Assembly (NCBI RefSeq): GCF_000419765.1
Contig: NZ_ATTQ01000005.1
Coordinates: 186,001 to 250,000, forward strand
Reading direction: 5' to 3'
DNA: 64,000 nt
DNA from: Rhizobium mongolense USDA 1844
GTDB taxonomy: Bacteria; Pseudomonadota; Alphaproteobacteria; Rhizobiales; Rhizobiaceae
Shown: positions 38,844 through 46,348 of the stretch, in pieces
Position numbering within the stretch: position 1 is the first letter of the stretch
How the letters are laid out: each line of letters begins with the position of its first letter
Position numbers and translations under genes: made by a program
The notes under the pieces: model-generated
Told to the model about the DNA's origin: nothing
Seen by the model: only the letters and a program-made list of their open reading frames with translations
The model's database searches: none

Positions 38844-40727
38844 CTAGCCTGCCATGGCGTCCTCATATTCGGCCGAAAGCTCCAGCCACTGTTCTTCGGC
38901 GGCTGCGAGCTTTGCGGCTGCCTCGCCACGCTGCTTGGCTTTCTCGCTTGCCCTTGTCGGCGCCTTTTCGTAGAGCGTCGGATCGGCAAGCTGCGCATCG
39001 AGCTCCTGAATCTGTTTCTCCAGCTTCGCCGTCAAAGATTCGATTTCGTTGATCTTTTTCCTGAGCGGCGCGAGCGAGGCGCGCTTGCCGGCATTCGCCT
39101 TGCGCTGATCCGCCTTGGAGGAGGGCTCTTCGCTCAGATCAGGCCTTTCGTCTTTTTTTTTGCCCGAAGAGACGACGAGGTTGCGGTATTCCTCCATATC
39201 GCCCTCGAAATTCGAAACCGTGCCGTTGTTGACCAGCCAGAGACGGTCGACCGTCGCCTCGATGAGATGGCGGTCGTGCGAGATGAGGATGACGGCGCCA
39301 TCGTAGTCGTTAAGCGCTTCTATCAAAGCGCGGCGGCTGTCGATGTCCAGGTGGTTGGTCGGCTCGTCGAGAATGAGAAGGTTCGGCGCGTGGAATGCGG
39401 CAAGCCCCATCAGCAGGCGGGCCTTCTCGCCGCCAGAAAGATCCTTGGCGGCGGTCGACATCTTTTCCGTCGAAAGCCCCATCTGCGCCACGCGGGCGCG
39501 GACCTTGGCCTCGGGCGCTGCGGGCATCAGACGGCGCACATGCTCCACCGGCGACTCGTTGGGGACGAGATCGTCGAGTTGGTGCTGGGCGAAAAAGCCG
39601 ATCTTCAGGCTCGGTGCGAGTTTGATGTCGCCGCTTTCGGCTGAAAGCCGGCCGGCGATGAATTTCGCGAAGGTCGACTTGCCGTTGCCGTTGGAGCCGA
39701 GCAGCGCGATGCGGTCGTCGTTGTCGATACGAAGGCTGATGTTCTTGAGGATCGGCTTGCCCGGTTCGTAACCGACGGCGCCGCTCTGAATGGCGACGAT
39801 CGGCGATGCGGGCTGCTTTTCCGGTTCCGGGAATGTGATCGGCTGCACATGATTTTCGATCACCGCGGCGACCGTGCCCATGCGTTCCAGCGCCTTGACG
39901 CGGCTTTGCGCCTGGCGCGCCTTGGACGCCTTTGCCTTGAAGCGGTCGATAAAACTCTGCAGATGTTTGCGCGCGGCCTCGTTCTTGGCCTTCGCTTTAG
40001 TCTGCAACTCGTCGGCTTCCGCCTTCTGCCGCTCGAACTGGTCGTAGCCGCCCCGGTAGAAGGTCAGCTTTTTCTGATCGAGATGGATGATCGAATTGAC
40101 GGCATTGTTCAGAAGGTCGCGGTCATGGCTGATGATGATGACCGTGTGTGGATAGCGCCGCACATAGTCTTCCAGCCAGAGCGTACCTTCGAGGTCGAGA
40201 TAGTTCGTCGGCTCGTCGAGAAGCAGCAGATCGGGTTCGGCAAAGAGCACTGAGGCAAGGGCCACGCGCATGCGCCAGCCGCCGGAGAAGGCCGAGGCCG
40301 GGCGCTGCTGGGCATCCTGGTCGAAGCCGAGGCCGGCAAGAATGCTTGCCGCACGCGCCTCTGCCGAATGCGCATCGATATCGACAAGGCGCATCTGGAT
40401 TTCGGCAATCCGGTGCGCATCGGTCGCGGTCTCGGATTCGGCAAGCAGCGCCGCGCGCTCCTTGTCGGCGGAAAGCACGATCTTGATCAGCGAATCTTCC
40501 GTCCCCGGCGCTTCCTGCGCCACCTGACCGATGCGGGCGTTCTTCGGTATGGAAACTAAGCCCGTTTCTGCGCCGAGATCGCCGGTGATGATCCTGAAGA
40601 GCGTAGATTTGCCCGCGCCGTTCCGCCCCACAAGGCCAGCCTTCGTGCCCGCCGGAAGCGTCACGCTGGCATTGTCGAGGAGAAGGCGCCCGGCGATGCG
40701 GGCAGAAATGTCGGTAATCGTGATCAT
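38844..40727 (-). CDS. ABC-F family ATP-binding protein
   Basis: 627 aa soluble protein with two ABC cassettes and no membrane segment. Cassette 1: Walker A GLVGRNGAGKST, signature FSGGWRMRVALA, Walker B LLLDEPTNYLDLEG. A linker of about 80 residues follows. Cassette 2: LLGSNGNGKST, LSGGEKARLLMGL, LLILDEPTNHLDI. A C-terminal basic and coiled-coil tail from about residue 540 (RKKINEIESLTAKLEKQI) is as in the Uup/YheS types. ABC-F proteins act on the ribosome; the exact subgroup is not certain. Confidence 0.9.
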   Translation of the reverse strand: MITITDISARIAGRLLLDNASVTLPAGTKAGLVGRNGAGKSTLFRIITGDLGAETGLVSIPKNARIGQVAQEAPGTEDSLIKIVLSADKERAALLAESETATDAHRIAEIQMRLVDIDAHSAEARAASILAGLGFDQDAQQRPASAFSGGWRMRVALASVLFAEPDLLLLDEPTNYLDLEGTLWLEDYVRRYPHTVIIISHDRDLLNNAVNSIIHLDQKKLTFYRGGYDQFERQKAEADELQTKAKAKNEAARKHLQSFIDRFKAKASKARQAQSRVKALERMGTVAAVIENHVQPITFPEPEKQPASPIVAIQSGAVGYEPGKPILKNISLRIDNDDRIALLGSNGNGKSTFAKFIAGRLSAESGDIKLAPSLKIGFFAQHQLDDLVPNESPVEHVRRLMPAAPEAKVRARVAQMGLSTEKMSTAAKDLSGGEKARLLMGLAAFHAPNLLILDEPTNHLDIDSRRALIEALNDYDGAVILISHDRHLIEATVDRLWLVNNGTVSNFEGDMEEYRNLVVSSGKKKDERPDLSEEPSSKADQRKANAGKRASLAPLRKKINEIESLTAKLEKQIQELDAQLADPTLYEKAPTRASEKAKQRGEAAAKLAAAEEQWLELSAEYEDAMAG

Positions 40728-40776
40728 GCGCGGCGTTTTGGCCGAAAGCCGCGATCAAGGCAAGACCATGCCGATG

Positions 40777-41817
40777 CTAGCGGCCGAAAGCTTGCACCGG
40801 TTGGCGGCGGTTGGACTGGGCTGCAAGAAGTGCTGCGCGGGCATTGGCTTGTAGTTGCGCGGCTGTTGCCGCATCGCAACTCAGCGCGATGCCGAGCGAA
40901 ATCGTGAGCCTGCCAGGATCGCCCTTGTCGGAGGTTGCGAAGACCATGTTGTCTTCCACCGAATTGCGCAGCCGTTCGGCGATTGCCAGCGCGTCGCGCA
41001 TCCCGACATTGGCAAACAGGAAGCCGAACTCGTCGCCTTCTGTCCGCGCGACGAGATCATTCTTCTTGATGGACTTGCGGAAGAGGCCGGCGAGCTTCTT
41101 TATGAGTTTGTTGCTTCCTTGCACGCCGTATTTTTCGTTCAGCTGCTTGAAATCGTCGATATCGACCATGATCAGCGCACTGCTGGCCGCTCCTGCCTCG
41201 CGCTCATAAAGTTCGCCGATCGCCTTGGTCAGCGCGATGCGGTTCGGCAGGCCCGTCAGCGCATCGGTCACCGATGCCGATTGCACGGCGGATATCCCGC
41301 GTTCCAGCGTCTCGATCCGTTTGACATCGGCAAGCAGCTTGGCTTCGAGCTCCGTTTCGGCCAAAAGCACGCTCGCGAGCGATTCCGCGAGAAATTCCAT
41401 CTCGCTCAAGAATGATGCAAGACCTTGGTCGCCATTGCCGGAGATCGATTTCACAAAGGCCTCCGCGGCGCGCGAAAAGGCACGTTTCTGCCTGATGCCT
41501 TCGGACAGCCGTTCCGCGGCTTCGCGCAGGAGTTTCCCCGCCTCGCCGCCGGAGGCTTCCGCGGCAATCCCACAATGGCTGACCAAGCGATGTTGCAGCC
41601 CGAGTGCGTCGAGCTTCGCTTGCTGAGGATGGGGCCCGAGCCCGGCGATGTCGCTGGCAAGCGCCGCATTATGACCAGCGACCGCTTCGTGGAACAGTTC
41701 GTAGTTCCGCGGTAGGCCGGGAATGCTCAGCCGCGCCATGTGCTGCGCGATCTTCTGGGCTTCGGTTAAAGCGGGCGCGCTCGTGTGCCGCATTGCATTT
41801 CTAGTTGCAGTCTGCAT
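40777..41817 (-). CDS. GGDEF-domain protein (putative diguanylate cyclase, variant EGDEF)
   Basis: 346 aa, no membrane segment. An N-terminal helical sensor-like region (residues 1-180) leads into a GGDEF domain beginning at SVTDALTGLPNRIAL and VDIDDFKQLNEKYG. The signature loop is TEGDEFGFLF, so the first Gly of GGDEF is Glu. No RxxD inhibitory site is evident just before it. Cyclase activity is uncertain because of the altered loop; it could act as a c-di-GMP or GTP sensor. GAGGGA upstream supports the start. No EAL partner nearby. Confidence 0.85.
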   Translation of the reverse strand: MQTATRNAMRHTSAPALTEAQKIAQHMARLSIPGLPRNYELFHEAVAGHNAALASDIAGLGPHPQQAKLDALGLQHRLVSHCGIAAEASGGEAGKLLREAAERLSEGIRQKRAFSRAAEAFVKSISGNGDQGLASFLSEMEFLAESLASVLLAETELEAKLLADVKRIETLERGISAVQSASVTDALTGLPNRIALTKAIGELYEREAGAASSALIMVDIDDFKQLNEKYGVQGSNKLIKKLAGLFRKSIKKNDLVARTEGDEFGFLFANVGMRDALAIAERLRNSVEDNMVFATSDKGDPGRLTISLGIALSCDAATAAQLQANARAALLAAQSNRRQPVQAFGR

Positions 41818-42164
41818 GACGGTCCCTCGCTGTGTCAGCTCTATCCAGCTGCGGCTTGAGCTAGGCTATGCCGTCAATACTATAAAATGTATTGAAATTT
41901 CAGCGCCTCTGCCTCGTTTATCATGGAACGCTCAAATTCGGTTAATGCAACCTTGAATCGTCGTAACTTGAAACGATTGCGCCCAGAAATTTCCTGATTT
42001 GATCGCGGCCCGCATCTGAGTTGGTTCGAGCGCTGCCTTGATCTGCATGAAGGCAGGGGCCGCACTATGACAGCGGCGTGAAATTGCCGCGTCCCCCTTG
42101 TTTTCGGGGCTAGGGGCGGGTAAAGACCGCCCACTTTTCCCGCTAAACCAGAGGATTTGACCCA
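41818..42164. other. Divergent intergenic region GGDEF gene / ndk, with structured ndk leader
   Basis: 347 nt without a credible gene. The left part is AT-rich (GGDEF promoter side). The last 90 nt before ndk are GC-rich and can fold: CGGC/GCCG near 42084, CCCC/GGGG around 42097-42112 and GGGCGG/CCGCCC around 42113-42131. The last stem is followed by ACTTTT, so it could work as an attenuator in the ndk leader. I see no known riboswitch class. Confidence 0.5.
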
Positions 42165-42587
42165 ATGGCGATTGAACGCACCTTTTCGATGATCAAGCCG
42201 GACGCAACGAAGCGCAACCTCACGGGCGCTATCACCAAGATGCTGGAAGATGCCGGCCTGCGCGTCGTTGCTTCCAAGCGCGTCTGGATGAGCAAGCGTG
42301 AAGCTGAAGGCTTCTACGCCGTTCACAAGGAGCGTCCGTTCTTCGGCGAACTCGTCGACACCATGACCTCCGGCCCGACCGTCGTTCAGGTTCTCGAAGG
42401 CGAAAACGCAATCCTCAAGAACCGCGAAATCATGGGTGCGACGAACCCGGCAAACGCTGACGAAGGCACGATCCGCAAGGTGCACGCCCTTTCGATCGGC
42501 GAAAACTCCGTTCACGGCTCCGACGCTCCGGAAACGGCTGCGCAGGAAATCAAATACTGGTTCTCCGACACCGAAATCGTCGGCTGA
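42165..42587 (+). CDS. ndk: Nucleoside diphosphate kinase
   Basis: 140 aa. Balances NTP pools through a phosphohistidine. [19 protein letters not shown] at the start, the [19 protein letters not shown] substrate loop and the catalytic His in [22 protein letters not shown] about 9 nt upstream. Monocistronic, with leader hairpins and a good terminator. Confidence 0.98.
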   Translation: MAIERTFSMIKPDATKRNLTGAITKMLEDAGLRVVASKRVWMSKREAEGFYAVHKERPFFGELVDTMTSGPTVVQVLEGENAILKNREIMGATNPANADEGTIRKVHALSIGENSVHGSDAPETAAQEIKYWFSDTEIVG

Positions 42588-42631
42588 ATCGGAATTTCAG
42601 CCGGGAGGCTGAAGCCTTTGAAATGACTCTG

Positions 42632-42658
42632 AAAGCCGAGGCTTCGCTCCGGCTTTTT
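42632..42658 (+). terminator. Rho-independent terminator of ndk
   Basis: AAAGCCG / CGGCTTT stem over an 11-13 nt loop followed by a T-run (CGGCTTTTT), about 45 nt past the ndk stop. Confidence 0.8.
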
Positions 42659-42660
42659 CG

Positions 42661-43167
42661 TTATGCGGCAGGGCATTTGTCTGTATTGCTAAAGTCCGTC
42701 GTTCCGTCCGGCTTGAAGACATCCGGGTTCTGCGTATAGAGCGGCCCAACGACGAGCGGCTTGCTCGGCAGGATCGATTGATCGACGTCCGAGACCAGTT
42801 GTGTCTTCAACTCCTGCAGCGTTGCGCCCTCGGCATCGACGAGACGGATTTTCACGGAATAAGGTCTATCCTTGCGGATGCAGTGTACTTTTGGGCTCTG
42901 CAGGGTGATCTTGTCCCAGGCCGGATAGATCTTCTCGGTGAGCACGATTGGGTCGCCGCCGGCCGGGTTCTCGAATTCCGCGATCGCCACTGCGCCATCC
43001 GGAATGGCTGCGGTCTTCTTCAACGTGACGAGGTAGGTCGCGCTTGCGACGCGATAGTTGAACACGAAAATATGGCCGCTCACTTCGACCAACTTCTCCA
43101 TCTCGCGCTGGCAGCCGGCGAGCAGCGCGGCGCTCAGCGCCAGCGCGATGATAACCTTGATCTTCAT
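42661..43167 (-). CDS. Putative lipoprotein of unknown function
   Basis: 168 aa. Clear lipoprotein signal: MKIKVIIALALSAALLAGC with lipobox LAGC and Cys19. The mature part looks soluble and beta-rich (VSGHIFVFNYRVASATYLVT), with a C-terminal Cys in NTDKCPAA and another in VHCIRKDR that could form a disulfide in the periplasm. I recognise no family. The start overlaps the upstream CGNR gene by ATGA, so the two are translated together; AAGGGG lies upstream. Confidence 0.82.
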   Translation of the reverse strand: MKIKVIIALALSAALLAGCQREMEKLVEVSGHIFVFNYRVASATYLVTLKKTAAIPDGAVAIAEFENPAGGDPIVLTEKIYPAWDKITLQSPKVHCIRKDRPYSVKIRLVDAEGATLQELKTQLVSDVDQSILPSKPLVVGPLYTQNPDVFKPDGTTDFSNTDKCPAA

Positions 43168-43709
43168 ATCGCGTCCCCTTTCTTCCGGCGGTAGTGCCGG
43201 CTTGCCTTGGCGCGGTTGCCGCAGACCCCCATGTCGCACCAGGCACGGCTTTTATTCTTGCTGCGGTCTACGAACAGCCAGCCGCAATTGCGGCATATCT
43301 TCAAGCGCTCCGGATCAGGCATCGCGATCAGGCGAAGCACCGAATGCGCGGTCGCGGCGTCGAGCCCATTGGGCTTGGCATTGCTAAGGGTTCCGGCAAG
43401 TTTCCCAAGCAGGTCCGCGAGGAGTAGATCGTCATTGCCTGTCAAAACCCGTTGCCGGAAATAGCGGTCCGTCGCCTCGCGCAGCGCGATGAAGTTCGAC
43501 TTGTCTTCTGGCGCCACCGGCAAAACGTCCCTGAAAAGGGCACGCTCGGCGCAGAATTCCGCCGCCGCGTGCGGAAAGCTCGTGAACTGTTCATCCGCCG
43601 CAAAGCGGTCGATGCTGCGCGCTATATCATGACGCAGAATGACGCTGTTGGCGACATCCAGCGCCAGCGCGCCACCAGAAAAACGATGTGCGGTCCAGGC
43701 AAAGTTCAT
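43164..43709 (-). CDS. ABATE / CGNR zinc-finger protein (putative transcriptional regulator)
   Basis: 181 aa. An N-terminal ABATE-type domain (FSGGALALDVANSV; helical middle with FIALREATDRYFRQR), then a C-terminal CGNR zinc finger: CRNCGWLFVDRSKNKSRAWC followed by MGVCGNRAKASRHYRRKK. This family is predicted to be stress-linked DNA-binding regulators. Coupled by ATGA to the lipoprotein gene and divergent from a LivH-type permease, with a 12-bp inverted repeat between them that fits an operator for this protein. Confidence 0.88.
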   Translation of the reverse strand: MNFAWTAHRFSGGALALDVANSVILRHDIARSIDRFAADEQFTSFPHAAAEFCAERALFRDVLPVAPEDKSNFIALREATDRYFRQRVLTGNDDLLLADLLGKLAGTLSNAKPNGLDAATAHSVLRLIAMPDPERLKICRNCGWLFVDRSKNKSRAWCDMGVCGNRAKASRHYRRKKGDAI

Positions 43710-43718
43710 AGAGAAAAT

Positions 43719-43748
43719 ATAACTGGTAAAATAGGGTTTGCCAGTTAT
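43719..43748. promoter_or_regulatory. 12-bp inverted repeat in the CGNR / permease divergent promoter
   Basis: ATAACTGGTAAA at 43719-43730 and TTTGCCAGTTAT at 43737-43748 are reverse complements with one mismatch (11/12), around a 6-nt spacer. It begins 10 nt from the CGNR start and ends 27 nt before the permease start, well placed to control both. Regulator identity is inferred. Confidence 0.6.
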
Positions 43749-43775
43749 TATTTGCAGAGGATCCGGAGTTTCCTG

Positions 43776-44672
43776 ATGGGTTATCTTTTGCAGCAGCTGG
43801 CAAACGCGGTGCCGTTGGCAGCGCTCTACGCGGCGCTTGCCTTTGGCTATGCGCTTGCCTTCGGCGTCACCAAGCGCGCCGATATCACCTATGGTGCGGT
43901 CTTCGCTTTCGCGGGACAGATGCTGCTGCTGTTCACCGATTTCGCCTATAACCGCCTCTGGCTGGTCCTGCCCGCATCGCTGGCGATCGGCGCCGTCATG
44001 TCTTTCACCTATTCGCTCGGCGCCGGCTTCTGGATCGGCCGCTCCGTCATGCAGCCGCTCGTGCGACGCTCACCGAACACGGTCATCGTCGCAGCCCTCG
44101 GCGTGACCATCCTGCTCATGGAGACGGCGCGGTTGGCCTCCGATACAAGGGAGCTCTGGCTCTCGCCCTTCCTCAACCGCACCGTCGTTTTCTGGAGCGA
44201 CGCATCCTTCAAGGTGACGCTGACTTATATCCAGCTTATCAATACCGGGCTCATGTGTGCGCTGATCGGGGTCGGCGGCCTGGTGCTCCGACGCAGCGCC
44301 TGGGGTCGCGTCTGGCGCGCAGTGACGGACGATCCGCTCGCCGCTGAACTCTGCGGCGTCAGCGCAATCCGCGTGTTCCTCGCTGCCTATGTGGCCGCCG
44401 TCTTCATCGCCACCTGCTGCGGCATCCTAACGACCTTCTATTACGGTTCAATGGATTTCGGTGCGGGGCTGCTCTTCGGCCTCAAGGTGCTGATGATCGC
44501 CGCTGCCGGCGGCTATTCCGATCCGCTGAAATCCGCAGGCGGTGCAGCAGGGATCGGTTTTGCCGAAACCCTCTGGACCGCCTACGGCCCGTTCCTCTGG
44601 CGGGATTTCGTCATCTTCTCGCTGCTCGTCTTCCTGCTGGTGCTGAGCCGGCGCGAGCGCGCCATTCCGTGA
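43776..44672 (+). CDS. LivH-type ABC transporter inner-membrane permease (orphan)
   Basis: 298 aa with about eight membrane helices. Branched-chain amino-acid permease family: GYLLQQLANAVPLAALYAAL at the start, GALAFGYALAFGV-type helix, RADITYGAVFAFAGQM, and a cytoplasmic loop WRAVTDDPLAAELCGVSAIR that matches the ATPase-contact loop. Start 43776 with GGAG 8 nt upstream; the frame extends far upstream into the CGNR gene. No LivM, LivG, LivF or binding protein is adjacent, so partners must be elsewhere. Its stop abuts the moaE stop. Confidence 0.87.
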   Translation: MGYLLQQLANAVPLAALYAALAFGYALAFGVTKRADITYGAVFAFAGQMLLLFTDFAYNRLWLVLPASLAIGAVMSFTYSLGAGFWIGRSVMQPLVRRSPNTVIVAALGVTILLMETARLASDTRELWLSPFLNRTVVFWSDASFKVTLTYIQLINTGLMCALIGVGGLVLRRSAWGRVWRAVTDDPLAAELCGVSAIRVFLAAYVAAVFIATCCGILTTFYYGSMDFGAGLLFGLKVLMIAAAGGYSDPLKSAGGAAGIGFAETLWTAYGPFLWRDFVIFSLLVFLLVLSRRERAIP

Positions 44673-45134
44673 CTACTTCCACTTATCGCGCGCAGCGTCG
44701 TCTGCGTCCTTGGCAGAGACCCAATCGCCTGCCGAGCCATCCGTGCCATGTTCCTTCTTCCAGAAGGGCGCGGAGGTCTTCAGATAATCCATGACGAAGT
44801 TCGCGCCGTCGAATGCCGCCTGCCTGTGCGGCGCGGCGGCAATCACCAGGACGATATTTTCCCTTGCTGCGATTTTTCCGAAGCGGTGGATGGCGGTGAG
44901 CCCAAGCAGGCCGAAACGCTCGATCGCCAACTCGGCGATGCGCGTCATCTCCGCCTCCGCCATGCCCGGATAATGTTCCAGTTCCAGCGCTGCCAATATG
45001 CCGCCTTCGTCGCGGCAGAGGCCGGAGAATGTCACGATCGCTCCAATGCCGGGCGCCGCCTTTTTCAGCCGGTCGACTTCAGTCTGCAGGTCGAAATCTT
45101 CGCGCTGGACGCGGATGGTGGGGGCTGGGCTCAC
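44673..45134 (-). CDS. moaE: Molybdopterin synthase catalytic subunit
   Basis: 153 aa. With MoaD it inserts the dithiolene sulfurs into precursor Z. Family motifs GAIVTFSGLCRDEGG, LELEHYPGMAEAEM, HRFGKIAARENIV and KTSAPFWKKE, whose lysines are at the active site. GTG start at 45134 with GGGGAA upstream. Its partner moaD lies 262 nt upstream on the same strand, separated by a dispersed repeat. A molybdopterin enzyme is encoded at 51.8 kb. Confidence 0.95.
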   Translation of the reverse strand: MSPAPTIRVQREDFDLQTEVDRLKKAAPGIGAIVTFSGLCRDEGGILAALELEHYPGMAEAEMTRIAELAIERFGLLGLTAIHRFGKIAARENIVLVIAAAPHRQAAFDGANFVMDYLKTSAPFWKKEHGTDGSAGDWVSAKDADDAARDKWK

Positions 45135-45396
45135 GATATGCTTCCCCTTTGCTGATGTGCAATGACCTCAAAACGCATTCCCTCATCGCTGTGCTTTTCA
45201 CAGGGAGCCGGTGCGCCCGACGCCTTGGCCGCGAAAGAAGTTCTTGCAAGAGAAAGAGAGTCATTCACGGCGTAGACGCGCCGTGGCTCGATTCCGGTGA
45301 CAAGCACAGGAATGACGGACAAGCGCGGGGCAGCCGTCTCTATAGGCAGTGTTTCCATTCGTCTTCTCGGAAACGCGAGCGTGCGTCCGTCATCCG
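45135..45396. other. moaD-moaE spacer containing a dispersed repeat
   Basis: 262 nt with no gene, unusually long for a moaD-moaE pair. 45256-45318 is related in inverse orientation to 63630-63684. The rest is GC-rich with short palindromic pieces and looks like repeat-derived sequence. Confidence 0.55.
45256..45318 (-). repeat. Dispersed intergenic repeat, copy A
   Basis: GAGAGTCATTCACGGCG followed by AGACGCG and ending in CACAGGAATGAC; the same order appears in reverse complement at 63630-63684, with differences in the middle. Two copies about 18 kb apart, both intergenic, indicate a small dispersed repeat family. Confidence 0.65.
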
Positions 45397-45651
45397 TCAC
45401 CCGCCCGTCATCGGCGGAAAAATCCCGATTTCCCGGGCATTGCCGATCGGTTCGTCGTGTTCGGCGTGTTCCTGATCGAGCGCAACGCGGATGACGTTTT
45501 CGTATTGGAGCGCCGTCTCGTATTCCTCGCCCAGGGTCTTCAAGTGACCGAGAAGATCGGCAACGGTGACGACGGAGGCGGGAAGGGCGATGTCTTCCTC
45601 GCTCTTGCCGATCCGTTCCCGCACCCAGGCAAAATAGACGAGACGCGTCAT
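45397..45651 (-). CDS. moaD: Molybdopterin synthase sulfur carrier subunit
   Basis: 84 aa ubiquitin-like protein. LVYFAWVRERIGKSEE at the N-terminus and the required C-terminal Gly-Gly (FPPMTGG) that is thiocarboxylated and donates sulfur. Start overlaps the pgsA stop by ATGA, so it is translationally coupled to pgsA, an arrangement common in Rhizobiales. Confidence 0.93.
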   Translation of the reverse strand: MTRLVYFAWVRERIGKSEEDIALPASVVTVADLLGHLKTLGEEYETALQYENVIRVALDQEHAEHDEPIGNAREIGIFPPMTGG

Positions 45652-46238
45652 TCTTCGTCATCCACGATATGCTTCAAGCCGGCGCGGAAATAGTCATAGC
45701 CGGTATATATGGTCAAAATGGCCGCGATCCAAAGCAGGCCGATGCCGATCTGCGTGGTATAGGGAAAAATCTCGTCGCCCGCGGGACCGGCAAGCAGGAA
45801 CGCGATAGCCACCAGTTGCAGCGTCGTTTTCCATTTGGCGATCCGTGTGACGGGAACGCTGACTTTGAGGGCGGCGAGATATTCCCGCAGTCCCGAAACG
45901 AGGATTTCGCGGCAGAGGATGGTGATTGCCGCCCAGATCGACCAGCCGGCGATTGTCTGATCCGCGGCAACCAGAAGCAGGATCGAGGCGACCAGCAGCT
46001 TGTCGGCGATCGGGTCGAGCATGCGGCCGATATTCGAAGTCTGGTTCCAGATGCGCGCCAGATAGCCGTCCAAAAAATCGGTGAGAGAAGCGATGATGAA
46101 TATCCAAAGGGCCACCCATCGCGCCGTGTTGCTGATCGCAAGTCGTCCCTCGACAAAGAAGCACAGGACGATCAGCGGTACCGCGAGAATGCGGCCGTAG
46201 GTCAGCAAATTGGGAATATTATACGCGCGCGATGCCAT
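45648..46238 (-). CDS. pgsA: CDP-diacylglycerol-glycerol-3-phosphate 3-phosphatidyltransferase
   Basis: Makes phosphatidylglycerol-phosphate in the inner membrane. 196 aa, about five helices. The CDP-alcohol phosphotransferase motif is complete: SLTDFLDGYLARIWNQ with the downstream GRMLDPIADK (D-G-x2-A-R-x8-G-x3-D-x3-D). Between uvrC and moaD on the same strand. Confidence 0.96.
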   Translation of the reverse strand: MASRAYNIPNLLTYGRILAVPLIVLCFFVEGRLAISNTARWVALWIFIIASLTDFLDGYLARIWNQTSNIGRMLDPIADKLLVASILLLVAADQTIAGWSIWAAITILCREILVSGLREYLAALKVSVPVTRIAKWKTTLQLVAIAFLLAGPAGDEIFPYTTQIGIGLLWIAAILTIYTGYDYFRAGLKHIVDDEE

Positions 46239-46348
46239 GAAACCGTTCTCTGAATTTATGTGCTTGTAGATGACGGGTTTGACCGCAGGCCGTCAACATT
46301 CTTTCTTTTTTTCTGCCGCCTTTGCGTGGAATTTGCGACCGTAGCCGC

